Assembly: GCA_001275005.1 (NCBI GenBank)
Contig: JWZX01003339.1
Coordinates: 1 to 60,223, forward strand
Source of the DNA: Chrysochromulina tobinii
Taxonomy: Eukaryota > Haptophyta > Prymnesiales > Chrysochromulinaceae
Reading direction: 5' to 3'
Length of the DNA stretch: 60,223 nucleotides
Shown here: positions 1 to 9,636 of the stretch, in pieces
Layout: every line of letters begins with the position of its first letter
How positions within the stretch are numbered: the first letter of the stretch is position 1
Position numbers and translations under genes: made by a program
The notes under the pieces: model-generated
What the model saw: the letters and a program-made list of their open reading frames with translations, nothing else
Database searches by the model: none
What the model was told of the DNA's origin: nothing

Positions 1-3000
1 GCATTCACCGACGACGAGCCGTACGCGATCGTGCCCTGTGTGAGGGACGCCGCGAATGGATCTGCACCATACTCCACTTGTACGTGCAAGCCGAGCGTCT
101 CCATCCAGTCGATGGCAATCGGGACGACTGTGCCGTGCACCGCCATCGACGAGCCGCTCACATCAACGGTGCCCGTCGCATTCACCGACGACGAGCCGTA
201 CGCGATCGTGCCCTGTGTGAGGGACGCCGGGAGCTGACCGTAGTCTGCTTGTACGTGCACGCCGAGCGTCTCCATCCAGTCGATGCCACTCGGGACGACT
301 GTGCCGTGCACCGCCATCGACGAGCCGCTCACATCAACGGTGCCCGTCGCATCGACCGACGACGAGCCGTACGCGAACGTCCCTTGTATCATTGAATTGG
401 TTGCTCTCCGGCACACGGCGCCTCCCTGGAGGCTGCCAAAGGGCGGCGATTGTGGTGGCGAGGGCGGCGGCGATGGCGGCGGTGGCGAGGGAGAGGGCGG
501 CGGCGGTGACGGCGAGGGCGGTGAGGTTGATTGTGAGGGTGGCGGGGGCGATGGCGAAGGTGGCGGCGGTGAAGGGGACGGAGGCGGTGGTGACGGCGAC
601 TGGAAGGCGGAAGGTGGCGCCGAGCGAGGGCCGCAGTCGGTGCAGTCGGTGCCGTATACACAATTCATGAACTCAGCGCCGGGGCCTCCGTCGTCGCAAT
701 CGTTGTCACTGGCGAAGAAACACGTCTCCGTGCATGCACCGCCGGTTTGTGGCTGCGGAGGCGGCGGCGAGGGCGAGGGCGGCGGCGGCGAGGGCGAGGG
801 CGATGGCGGCACCGAGCGAGGGCCGCAGTCGGTGCAGTCGGTGCCGTATACACAATTCATGAACTCAGCGCCGGGGCCTCCGTCGTCGCAATCGTTGTCA
901 CTGGCAAAAAAACACGTCTCCGTGCATGCACCGCCGGTTTGTGGCTGCGGAGGAGGCGGCGAGGGCGAGGGCGGCGGCGGCGAGGGCGAGGGCGGCGGCG
1001 GCGAGGGCGAGGGCGGCGGCGGCGAGGGCGAGGGCGGCGGCGGCGAGGGCGAATGACTATGACCAAAGAACAATATACGCCTTACACGATCCTCGTCTGA
1101 AGCTGGCATCGGCGAGCGGGAGGGCAACAGGCCAGTTGTGTTGCTCACTGTGGACATGGTCTGCAGCTCGAGGCGCTGGCCGAGCGCATGCTCATGCACA
1201 GTGGCCTGAGCGCGCCGACCGCCAAAAGAGAAAGAGGGCGGCGATAAAGGCGGCGATGAAGAGGGTGAGCGCGGCGGCGGCGACGAGGGTTCAAATTCGC
1301 AAAAAACGTCTGCGCGCACGTGCACGGCAAGCGTCTCCATCCAGTCGATGGCAAACGGGATCACTGTGCCGTGCACCGCCATCGACGAGCCGCTCACATC
1401 AACGGTGCCCGTCGCATCGACCGACGACGAGCCGTACGCGATCGTGCCCTGTGAGAGTGACACCGCGAATGGATCTGCACCATACTCCGCATGTACGTGC
1501 ACGCCGAGCGTCTCCATCCAGTCGATGGCAGTCGGGATCACTGTGCCGTGCACCGCCATCGACGAGCCGCTCACATCAACGGTGCCCGTCGCATTCACCG
1601 ACGACGAGCCATATGCGATTGTTCCCTGTGTGAGGGACGCCGCGTATGGATCGTCCCCATACTCCGCTTGCACGTGCACGCCGAGTGTCTCCATCCAGTC
1701 GATGGCAGTCGGGATCACTGTGCTGTGCACCGCCATCGACGAGCTGCTCACATCAACGCTGCCCGTCGCATTCACCGACGACGAGCCGTATGCAATCGTG
1801 CCCTGTGTGAGTGACACCGCGAAGGGATCGTCCCCATACTCCGCTTGTACGTGCACGCCGAGCGTCTCCATCCAGTCGATGGCAAACGGGATCACTGTGC
1901 CGTGCACCGCCATCGACGAGCTGCTCACATCAACGCTGCCCGTCGCATTCACCGACGACGAGCCGTACGCGATCGTGCCCTGTGTGAGGGACACCGCGAA
2001 TGGATTGTCCCCATACTCAGCTTGTACTTGCACGCCGAGCGTCTCCATCCAGTCGATGGCAGTCGGGATCACTGTGCCGTGCACCGCCATCGACGAGCCG
2101 CTCACATCAACGGTGCCCGTCGCATTCACCGACGACGAGCCATATGCGATTGTTCCCTGTGTGAGGGACGCCGCGTATGGATCGTCCCCATACTCCGCTT
2201 GCACGTGCACGCCGAGTGTCTCCATCCAGTCGATGGCAGTCGGGATCACTGTGCTGTGCACCGCCATCGACGAGCTGCTCACATCAACGCTGCCCGTCGC
2301 ATTCACCGACGACGAGCCGTATGCGATCGTGCCCTGTGTGAGTGACACCGCGAAGGGATCGTCCCCATACTCCGCTTGCACGTGCACGCCGAGCGTCTCC
2401 ATCCAGTCGATGGCAGTCGGGATCACTGTGCCGTGCACCGCCATCGACGAGCCGCTCACATCAACGGTGCCCGTCGCATCGACCGACGACGAGCCATACG
2501 CAATCGTGCCCTGTGTGAGGGACGCCGGGAACTGACCGTAGTCTGCTTGTACGTGAACCCCGAGCGTCTCCATCCAGTCGATTGCAGTCGGGATCACTGT
2601 GCCGTGCACCGCCATCGACGAGCCACTCACATCAACGGTGCCCGTCGCATCGACCGACGACGAGCCGTACGCGATTGTTCCCTGCGTGAGGGACGCCGGG
2701 AACTGACCGTACCCTGCTTGTACGTGCACGCCGAGCGTCTCCATCCAGTCGATGGCAGTCGGGATCACTGTGCCGTGCACCGCCATCGACGAGCCGCTCA
2801 CATCAACGCTGCCCGTCGCATTCACCGACGACGAGCCGTACGCGATCGTGCCCTGTGAGAGTGACAACGCGAGTGGATCGGCACCATACGCCGCTTGTAC
2901 GTGCAAGCCGAGCGTCTCCATCCAGTCGATGGCAGTCGGGATCACTGTGCCGTGCACCGCCATCGACGAGCCGCTCACATCAACGGTGCCCGTCGCATCG

Positions 3001-5138
3001 ACCGACGACGAGCCGTATGTGAAGATGCCTTCTTGGACTTGAATATGAAAGGGCTCTGCGTATTGACCTGACGCACGCAGGCTCATGGGCGTAAGCCAAT
3101 CGCGATGTGTGCTGGAGACGTTCACCACTGCGACTGTAGTAGATGCTGTGCTGTCAAGATACCCGGTCACATTAGCGACTCGCGAACTCCCATCGTCGAC
3201 ATTCACGAGAACCTCGAGCCTCAGCGGAAAGGGGTCCCCATAGCTTGCGGTGCCGTTGACGGTGACGACAGGGATGAAGGGGTTGGTTCCCCATCGATAC
3301 GCAAATGTAAAAGGTGGAAACGCTATGGTAGAGAGGTCTTCGACACTAGTCAGCCGCCGGCCCGATCCATCAGATGGATCTGAATATCCTCGGCCAACGA
3401 AGAAGTCCATGTCCAAGTTGCCACTTTCTTCCATCAGATCGACGTGGTCGAAAGAGGGATTCACACTCAGCAACTCTGGCTGCTCAAACTCTGCGGCCCC
3501 TCCTACCTGAACTCGAAGCCCGAGGCTGAGCACGTCACGATCGATGACAACCGACTGCAAAGAGGGGATGACGTCCCTTACACGTTGGCGAATCGAAGGA
3601 TGGACCGTGAATCTCGCCCGCCCTCGTAGATCGGATGGAATCTTAATCGGGGTAGCGAAGGGCTGCGATGAAATGTGGATCTCGGTGAGGGGAGCTGCCG
3701 CCAACGGAAAAGAAGGACCAAAGGGCAGACAAGTACCATAGTACACTTCTCGGCCATCGAATCTGAGCTTGGACTCTTCATGTGCGCATTCAAATGCACT
3801 CTCGTTCTGAGAGTCCACAGAGGAGATGTTGTCGAGGTTCAGACCCGGGTCAGCGGATTCATGCCCAGGATTAGCATGCCCAGAGATTCGGAAGCCGAAG
3901 ACGTCTGATACCCAGCTCGGCACTGCGCTCGCAAGCGCCACGTGTTCTTCAAAGACCCATGTGTCGAAGATGCCAATGGCGAGAAGATGATCTTCTTGAT
4001 AATCTTGCTCGCTCATCGACGCATCATAGCCTTTGCGATTCAAGTCTTTGACCGTGACTGTCACGGGGAAAGCAAAAGAAAGTCTGAGGACAGACACCCA
4101 GAGGCGCAGCCCACATTCAATTGTAAAGCCAGCCTGCCAGTCAGCGACGGCCACGCTTACGAGGTTGGATGATGCAACCCATACCATCATCGTGACATTC
4201 AAGGTTCCATCGGTGCTGGAAATCGGTCCGTCGAGTGCACTCTGCACGATGTGGTGCCCATCGCCACTTGTCAACTTGCACGTCGCCGCATGAAGCCCGA
4301 AAGCGTGGGCGCGCCCATGGTATTCGAGCAGCCCAGAGGCATGCACACGAACGGAATCCGGGAGCTCATCGTTGAGGTGAGTAGCAACTCGAGTCAGTGC
4401 GATCCTCGGGTGGGCATTGAGGACGTCAAGCACCAAAAGGACGATTACGGTTGCCAGTGCCGCGGCCAACGTCGCACCGACGATGGGCCAAAATCGCTTC
4501 CGGTGCGTCGCCTGCACCTTCGAGAGCTGAGGCTCGATCTCGACCGCAACATCGAGCCGCGCGACGCCATCGCTGCCGGCGGAGCGGCGGTGCTGAAATG
4601 CTCGAGCACGCTTGGCAGCGGGAGCGGCGGGTACAGCAGCTTGCTTGGGGATGGATGCACCCAGCGCGGCATTTGGAGCGACAGCAGCTAGAGACGCTTT
4701 ACGGGCTGCTTTGGGGACTGCGGGCACGGGCTCGGGCTCTGGGAAGGGTGGCTTCCGGGGCGGGCGATCAGGAACGGGAAGGCCACAGCGCGGAGGGTCG
4801 TCCACCAGGATCGCATTGATCCGCTCTTCCATCCTGCACATCCACTGCAGCTCGGCGCTCTCTTCACGCGCCGCCTCGCGTCGCGGTGAGCGGGCCTCGT
4901 TGGAAGGGTCGGAAGGGGCGTCGAAAGTGGCGTAAGGGTCGTCGTCGGAAGGCGGAGGTGCTTCAGGTTCAGCCTCCGGTTTTGGCGGTGGCGCCTCCTC
5001 TACATCCGGCTCCGGCTCCGATTCCTCGTCCTGTGCCACAACCAGATCGTCCATTTGCGTGCTGGTGCGCATGTGTTCGCCGTGGCCGCGGCTCGGAAGC
5101 GGCGCCTTGCTCGGAAGCGGCGCCGAGCCTCCCTCCAT
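1..5138 (-). CDS. Giant type II membrane protein with 59-residue repeats and Cys modules (C-terminus beyond window)
   Basis: The minus frame whose codons begin at positions divisible by 3 is open from ATG 5138-5136 to the left edge, giving at least 1,712 residues; its end lies outside the window. In order: an acidic/Pro-rich N-terminal region (1-210); one hydrophobic helix (about 216-240) preceded by HRKR, which suggests type II topology with a cytosolic N-terminus; a unique beta-rich region (241-700); about ten tandem 59-residue repeats (about 700-1270; each carries AYGSSSVNATGTVDVSG and AIDWMETLG); a Pro/Ser spacer; two nearly identical Cys modules (CDDGGPGAEF...GTDCTDCGPR) separated by PSPPPP linkers (about 1395-1500); then more 59-residue repeats to the edge. 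It is probably a cell-surface protein, but the function is unknown. The stretch near 1060-1320 is less repeat-like and could hide an intron. The frame is open upstream of 5138 without an ATG. Plus-strand frames over the repeats are shadows. Confidence 0.8.
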   Translation of the reverse strand, partial: MEGGSAPLPSKAPLPSRGHGEHMRTSTQMDDLVVAQDEESEPEPDVEEAPPPKPEAEPEAPPPSDDDPYATFDAPSDPSNEARSPRREAAREESAELQWMCRMEERINAILVDDPPRCGLPVPDRPPRKPPFPEPEPVPAVPKAARKASLAAVAPNAALGASIPKQAAVPAAPAAKRARAFQHRRSAGSDGVARLDVAVEIEPQLSKVQATHRKRFWPIVGATLAAALATVIVLLVLDVLNAHPRIALTRVATHLNDELPDSVRVHASGLLEYHGRAHAFGLHAATCKLTSGDGHHIVQSALDGPISSTDGTLNVTMMVWVASSNLVSVAVADWQAGFTIECGLRLWVSVLRLSFAFPVTVTVKDLNRKGYDASMSEQDYQEDHLLAIGIFDTWVFEEHVALASAVPSWVSDVFGFRISGHANPGHESADPGLNLDNISSVDSQNESAFECAHEESKLRFDGREVYYGTCLPFGPSFPLAAAPLTEIHISSQPFATPIKIPSDLRGRARFTVHPSIRQRVRDVIPSLQSVVIDRDVLSLGLRVQVGGAAEFEQPELLSVNPSFDHVDLMEESGNLDMDFFVGRGYSDPSDGSGRRLTSVEDLSTIAFPPFTFAYRWGTNPFIPVVTVNGTASYGDPFPLRLEVLVNVDDGSSRVANVTGYLDSTASTTVAVVNVSSTHRDWLTPMSLRASGQYAEPFHIQVQEGIFTYGSSSVDATGTVDVSGSSMAVHGTVIPTAIDWMETLGLHVQAAYGADPLALSLSQGTIAYGSSSVNATGSVDVSGSSMAVHGTVIPTAIDWMETLGVHVQAGYGQFPASLTQGTIAYGSSSVDATGTVDVSGSSMAVHGTVIPTAIDWMETLGVHVQADYGQFPASLTQGTIAYGSSSVDATGTVDVSGSSMAVHGTVIPTAIDWMETLGVHVQAEYGDDPFAVSLTQGTIAYGSSSVNATGSVDVSSSSMAVHSTVIPTAIDWMETLGVHVQAEYGDDPYAASLTQGTIAYGSSSVNATGTVDVSGSSMAVHGTVIPTAIDWMETLGVQVQAEYGDNPFAVSLTQGTIAYGSSSVNATGSVDVSSSSMAVHGTVIPFAIDWMETLGVHVQAEYGDDPFAVSLTQGTIAYGSSSVNATGSVDVSSSSMAVHSTVIPTAIDWMETLGVHVQAEYGDDPYAASLTQGTIAYGSSSVNATGTVDVSGSSMAVHGTVIPTAIDWMETLGVHVHAEYGADPFAVSLSQGTIAYGSSSVDATGTVDVSGSSMAVHGTVIPFAIDWMETLAVHVRADVFCEFEPSSPPPRSPSSSPPLSPPSFSFGGRRAQATVHEHALGQRLELQTMSTVSNTTGLLPSRSPMPASDEDRVRRILFFGHSHSPSPPPPSPSPPPPSPSPPPPSPSPPPPSPSPPPPQPQTGGACTETCFFASDNDCDDGGPGAEFMNCVYGTDCTDCGPRSVPPSPSPSPPPPSPSPPPPQPQTGGACTETCFFASDNDCDDGGPGAEFMNCVYGTDCTDCGPRSAPPSAFQSPSPPPPSPSPPPPSPSPPPPSQSTSPPSPSPPPPSPSPPPPSPPPSPPQSPPFGSLQGGAVCRRATNSMIQGTFAYGSSSVDATGTVDVSGSSMAVHGTVVPSGIDWMETLGVHVQADYGQLPASLTQGTIAYGSSSVNATGTVDVSGSSMAVHGTVVPIAIDWMETLGLHVQVEYGADPFAASLTQGTIAYGSSSVN
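430..1056 (-). repeat. Duplicated Cys module with Pro/Ser spacer repeats
   Basis: Two copies of a roughly 120-bp module (about 620-745 and 810-935) differ at only a couple of bases. They encode C-TETC-FFASDND-CDDGGPGAEF-MNC-VYG-TDCTDCGPR on the minus strand, in the same frame as the flanking 59-residue repeats. The spacers on both sides are GGCGAGGGC-type repeats on the plus strand, which read as PSPPPPSP on the minus strand. Confidence 0.85.
1330..3040 (-). repeat. 177-bp tandem repeat array coding for 59-residue units
   Basis: About ten head-to-tail 177-bp units encode the 59-residue repeats of the membrane protein. A further set of two to three units lies at 1-395. The period is exactly 59 codons, so copy-number change keeps the frame. 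The segment beginning at 1611 recurs at 2142, that is 531 bp or three units later, with the same private variants, so a three-unit block was duplicated as a whole. Confidence 0.9.
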
Positions 5139-6131
5139 GTCGTTGAGTGCGCGAATGGCCGCCGGCAATGCAGAATCGTGCTTTTCTGCATCTACACTCT
5201 GCGATTCCCCTCCCCGCGTTTTCCCCACAGGGGAGGCGTGGGAGCCACCATTCACAATGAGAAAAGAGAGGCTGCTGCGATTCCATGCCGAACTGAAAAG
5301 TCAAATCACGTCAAAAACAAGCCAAGTCCAGACTCAAGTCAAGTCAAGTCAAGTCAAGTTAAAATCAATGGAGTTACGTTACACTTGTCCGCCTCCTTTG
5401 GGGAACCCTCCGGCGCGAGGTTTCGGCATTTGGGGGCAGACGCTCACGCTGCTCATGCGGCCGTTTAGCGCTCCCTTCAAAAAAATAGTCTCCTCGACCG
5501 CACCAGCGACCGCACTGACCACTGTCTGTAACGACTTACTCTGCTGATACTCTGCACTGTCTCCCCCGCGTCCGTCGGTCCGTGACCGCTTGTGTAGAGA
5601 TTCCTATTCTCGCATCTCGGATCAAACAGTTACATTGGGTACAACAAAGTCGAAAGTCTTTAGTCTTACGAAAGTCGGACTCCGGGACTCGACAAGAAGT
5701 GGCACACAGTTCGACTTAAGAGATAAGAGTTAGGAACCTAAGTTCTTCGGACCGGCACATACCACATTCAACATTGGGTGCCCAATCGGCACGCACATAT
5801 AAGACGAAAGTCGGACCGTCGTCTCGACAAGAAGTGGCAGCTGGCACTTTCACGAAGTCGCGATTAATTAATGAAAATACGCGGCGCACACTTTCGTGTC
5901 GGGGGGGGGTGGGGCGCATGCAACCGAGGAGGGTTCGACTCGCACACACTCGGCTACATTCGGCTCACTGGTGCGCGCGGTGCGTCTCGCGGCTTACAGC
6001 TGCGGAGGGGCTAACATTCTCGGTGAGTATATCTCCAATCTCGCATGTATCTCGCGGCTTCCACTGCCGAGGGGCTTACCTTCATCTTCTCGGGGAACGC
6101 GCGCCCCCTGGCGCCGGCGCGCGCCTCTCGA
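5139..6131. other. Intergenic: 5' region of the membrane protein and 3' region of Sec24
   Basis: No convincing gene. It holds a (CAAGT)5 array at 5335-5359, read as CTTGA repeats in the sense of the downstream minus gene. A direct repeat of about 35 bp lies at 5669-5704 and 5805-5839 (GAAAGTCGGAC...CTCGACAAGAAGTGGCA). Two related blocks at about 5986-6023 and 6051-6093 both begin with CTCGCGGCTT. Confidence 0.6.
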
Positions 6132-9100
6132 TCAGAGCTTTGGCTTGACCCGTGTGGCGTGCATCGCGAGGGTGAACGGCTCGTACCCGTCGCCGAGGAG
6201 CCGCCCATAAAAGCGCGGCGCCTCGGCGGAGCCTTGGACCAGCACGCGCAGCGGCGGGCCTCGGTCGGGGCGCCCCTCGCGCGCGCGCGCGAGGAGGGCA
6301 TGTAGCCGGCGGCTCTCGTCATTCGTGTCGGCCGGCAGGAGCGCGGCGCCGTCGCGGGCACCCCCCTCTCCGAAGAGGGCGCGTGTGAAGCTCGGGGCGG
6401 CCTGCGAGCCCACCCATAAGATGAGCTCGAGAGCGCCGTCGAGCAGGTAGACGCCAGCTGGCTGGATGTCGACGGCCCGCGCCATCGGGAGCTCGCGCGT
6501 CGTGACGGGCTCGGGCGCCGTGTCAGGCGCCGGCCCGGGGGGCGCGGGCAGCGCCGCGCTGGCGCTGCTTTCGCTCACCGCCGGTGAGCTGGGTGGACGC
6601 GCGTCGTGCAGCCAGCCGCTGCCCTCCGAGGCCAAATGGAGGACGTGCACACTTGGCACGAGGGCGCGGCAGACCAAGTGGGCTGGCAGTGCGACGAGGG
6701 CCGCCAGGCCGGCCACAAGCTGATCCGGCTTGTGAAGCGGCTCACGCGCCGCGCCGGGCACGAGCAGCAGCGCGAGCGGCGGCAGCTTCAGAATTGCCAG
6801 GGTGAGTAGCGGCAGCAGCTCGAGCGGCTTGGTCAGAAGGATCTCGGTCTCGGTCCGGCGCAGGGGGGGTGGGCAGAGCGGGCGCATCGCGAGGAGCAGT
6901 GCAGCGCACTCCTCCTGCACCAGCTCTGCTACTTTCGAGGCGGCCGTCGTGGCGAGGCGCTCGGCGCAGCGCTTGGCGAGCAGCGCAGCGACAGCGGGGG
7001 GGTGCACGGTGCGGAGTAGGGTCCCCTCGTCCCGCAAGACACGCAACGGCCGCGTGAGTACCCGGATCCGCCTCCCGCCGTCCGGCGCCGTGTAGAGCAG
7101 TGCCGTCTGGATGAAGACTCGGTCAGCGCTCAGCACGGCGCTCGGCGCACTCGACTTGTCCTTCGCGGCCGACCCTGACGGTGTGGAGGCATGCGCCAGC
7201 TCAAGTGCGAGCGTCGTGTCTCGCTGCGCCGAGGGCAGGTTGACCACGGTCGAATCAGCCTCGGTCTCGCGCGAGATGAGGTTCGTCACTTTGAGCCCTG
7301 CCGACGTGCGCACGCGGAAGACGCCCTCCGTGCCGGCCGGCCGCTGAGCGATCGAGCGCTCGACCCAACGTGAGACGCGCGCAGTCGCGGGCTCGGCCGT
7401 TGAGGCGCGCCCTCCCGCCGGCGCCCCGAACTCGTCGGCGAGTAACCACTCTCCGCCGGTGACCCACGCAAGCGGCGCGAGAGAGGCGGCGTCGACAAAG
7501 GCGTCGTCGCGGGCGGGGGCGAGGCACAGGTGCACGGTGACGCTCGCCGCGAGGCACTTTCGCGCGAGGTCCCTTATTTGGGGCGCCTCGGCGCGCGTCA
7601 ATCGCTCGAAGCTCGCCGCGCGCTCAGCGTCCGCGTCCGTCGGCGGCGGGCCGAGGGCCCCGGGAACGATGGCGCTGGGCATCATCGGCGCGCCGCCGAC
7701 ACGACGCTCGGGCATGCGACGCGTCGTCTTGGCAGCGCCATGGGTGGCGCCGCTCGCGGAACAGAGTAGCAAAGTCGCAGGCATGCCATCGAGCAGCTGC
7801 AGTACGATGTTCACAGCCGACGGGAGCGCCGCACGATCGGCCTCCGACGAGGCCGCCGCCGCGGCAGCCGAGGAGGCATCGGCCGAGCGCGGCGCCGCGT
7901 GTGCGAGCCGCTCGAGGAAGGCACGTAGGGCGGGTAGGGCGACGGACACGTGGCTGAGCGGCGGCGGCGTGTGCTTCGGCAGCGTGAGCAGCGTCTCAGA
8001 GTCCACGCTGATCGGAAGCGTGTGCGAAATGGGCGGAGGCGGCTCGGCCGCCGCGGCCGCCGCGGCTTCAGTCGCGTCTGCGGGGCTCGAGGGCGGAGGG
8101 AAGAAGTGGAGGTGCACATGCTCGTCGTAGGTGACGAGACCGACCCGCGTCGCTCCGCTCCCCCCGGACAGCTCCGACGCCGCGAGGCTCTCCAGAGCCA
8201 CAACGGCCGCGTCGCAGTACGCGCGCACCGCACCGCTCGCGTACGCGGCGGCCGAGGTCTCTAGAGCGAGCACCAGAGTGCGCGTGTCCGGGGTGAGAGG
8301 CTCGCGCATGGGGCTCAGGGCGTCCGCGATGTCTGGTGCACTATATTGGCGAGCCTCGGCGGTCGACAAGATGTATTCCACCTCGGGATGGCGCAGATCC
8401 GCGCGCGGCTCAGACGAGGGAGGCGGCGACGGCACCCCAGCCGCACCGCCGCTCCCCCACAGCCCTCGAAGGAAGCCACCGCCGCCGGCGCCGCCGGCGC
8501 CGTCGGTGCCGCTCGGTGTTGGCACGGCGGGCATTGGGAGCGGCAACTCATTCACCTCGCCGCAAAGGTTGCACTCCCACCGGCCAGAGTGCTCGTCCAC
8601 CCGAGCAAAGGCGTTAAGGTACGCGGAGCACGCCTTGCATCGCGCGAGAGTGGGGGTGCGCCCGTCGACGGAAGCGATCGTAGGAGGTGCGAGCGTCGCG
8701 AGGGGTTGCACTATGGCACCGAGCGGTAACGGCACCTTCTGCTGCAACGCCGCGCTCTCGCCGATCGCCGTAAAGGTTGTCAGCAACGGCGTGCCCTCCG
8801 CCGTCTGCTTCGCCCGCATCAGCGCTGCCGTCTCGACGGTCAGCCGAGGCAGCGCGGCCGCGTCGAGCTGCGCTGGCATCATCGGTCCAGCTGCGAGGCG
8901 CACGCCGATGCGCACGAGCTCCGGTGGAGGCGTCCATGGGGCACCGGCGCCGCCGATGGGCGCTTGCAGAGGGCCGCCGCCGTACTGCGGAGGAGCGCCC
9001 GAGCCCGGCGTCCCGAACGGAGGTGGGGCGCGCTGCTGCGGCTGCTGCAGCTGCGGCGGCTGGCCGTACAGGTTTGGCGGCCCATACGGGTTGGTAGGCT

Positions 9101-9392
9101 GCTGCTGCTGGCCGTACGCGTTGGGCGGCGGCTGCCGCTGGCCGTAAGGATTGGGCGGCGGCTGCTGTGCGTATTGCTGCGGCTGCTGCGGCTGCTGCGG
9201 CTGCTGCGGCTGCTGCGGCTGCTGCGGCATGTACGGCGGCTGCTGCTGCTGGCCGTACCCGAGTGGCAGCGCCTGCTGGCCGTAGGGATTGGGCGGCGGC
9301 TGGCTGCCGTCACCCCACTGGCCGCCGCGGATGCGGGCGACAAACACTGCCGGGCGCTCGCTGGCGAGCAGAGCGAGTATCAAAAGCGTCAT
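6132..9392 (-). CDS. SEC24: COPII coat protein Sec24
   Basis: Cargo-binding subunit of the COPII coat, which with Sec23 and Sar1 forms vesicles at ER exit sites. The 1,086 residues show the Sec24 order: a Gln/Pro-rich N-terminus with NPYGQ and PQQ repeats (to about 155), a zinc finger with Cys252, Cys255, Cys274 and Cys277, a trunk domain (PEVEYILSTAE, DTRTLVLALETS), a beta-sandwich (FRVRTSAGLKV), a helical region and a C-terminal gelsolin-like domain (GVYLLDGALELILWVG). The first ATG is at 9392. The frame is open slightly further upstream but only to a GTG. Oddity: residues 1-19 (MTLLILALLASERPAVFVA) look like a signal peptide, which does not fit a cytosolic coat protein, so an unrecognised intron near the 5' end is possible. 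It is divergent from the gene starting at 9637. Confidence 0.93.
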   Translation of the reverse strand: MTLLILALLASERPAVFVARIRGGQWGDGSQPPPNPYGQQALPLGYGQQQQPPYMPQQPQQPQQPQQPQQPQQYAQQPPPNPYGQRQPPPNAYGQQQQPTNPYGPPNLYGQPPQLQQPQQRAPPPFGTPGSGAPPQYGGGPLQAPIGGAGAPWTPPPELVRIGVRLAAGPMMPAQLDAAALPRLTVETAALMRAKQTAEGTPLLTTFTAIGESAALQQKVPLPLGAIVQPLATLAPPTIASVDGRTPTLARCKACSAYLNAFARVDEHSGRWECNLCGEVNELPLPMPAVPTPSGTDGAGGAGGGGFLRGLWGSGGAAGVPSPPPSSEPRADLRHPEVEYILSTAEARQYSAPDIADALSPMREPLTPDTRTLVLALETSAAAYASGAVRAYCDAAVVALESLAASELSGGSGATRVGLVTYDEHVHLHFFPPPSSPADATEAAAAAAAEPPPPISHTLPISVDSETLLTLPKHTPPPLSHVSVALPALRAFLERLAHAAPRSADASSAAAAAASSEADRAALPSAVNIVLQLLDGMPATLLLCSASGATHGAAKTTRRMPERRVGGAPMMPSAIVPGALGPPPTDADAERAASFERLTRAEAPQIRDLARKCLAASVTVHLCLAPARDDAFVDAASLAPLAWVTGGEWLLADEFGAPAGGRASTAEPATARVSRWVERSIAQRPAGTEGVFRVRTSAGLKVTNLISRETEADSTVVNLPSAQRDTTLALELAHASTPSGSAAKDKSSAPSAVLSADRVFIQTALLYTAPDGGRRIRVLTRPLRVLRDEGTLLRTVHPPAVAALLAKRCAERLATTAASKVAELVQEECAALLLAMRPLCPPPLRRTETEILLTKPLELLPLLTLAILKLPPLALLLVPGAAREPLHKPDQLVAGLAALVALPAHLVCRALVPSVHVLHLASEGSGWLHDARPPSSPAVSESSASAALPAPPGPAPDTAPEPVTTRELPMARAVDIQPAGVYLLDGALELILWVGSQAAPSFTRALFGEGGARDGAALLPADTNDESRRLHALLARAREGRPDRGPPLRVLVQGSAEAPRFYGRLLGDGYEPFTLAMHATRVKPKL

Positions 9393-9542
9393 GTAAGGAG
9401 CGTGCACCTGCTGTCGAGCTGCACGAGATATTCATACATGTGCAGTACCGGTACAATCTTAGAGGGTCCGCTACAGTACATGTACTCAAAAGCCTTCCTT
9501 TCGTTCTTTTTCCTATTCTGATGCGCCTGCCTACTTGAACTC

Positions 9543-9587
9543 GACTTGCACGACTTGACTTGACTTGACTTGCCTTGACTTGACTGA
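9543..9587 (+). repeat. CTTGA pentamer array in 5' leader
   Basis: Repeated GACTT/CTTGA pentamers lie about 50 bp before the ATG at 9637, within the roughly 245-bp gap between the divergent Sec24 and coiled-coil genes. A similar array in the same gene-sense orientation sits upstream of the gene starting at 5138. Confidence 0.6.
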
Positions 9588-9636
9588 AGACCGCTCAACA
9601 ATCGGCCTGGAGAAGGGCTGGTCAACGACGCGGAAG

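Noticed and set aside
1348-2535. Long plus-strand frame over the 177-bp repeats
   Set aside because: The minus frame is open for over 5 kb, has a transmembrane helix, Cys modules and beta-type repeats, and continues through non-repeat sequence. The plus frame exists only because the repeat period is a multiple of three.
5920-5950. GGTTCGACTC resembling a tRNA T-loop
   Set aside because: No paired arms or cloverleaf are found on either side.
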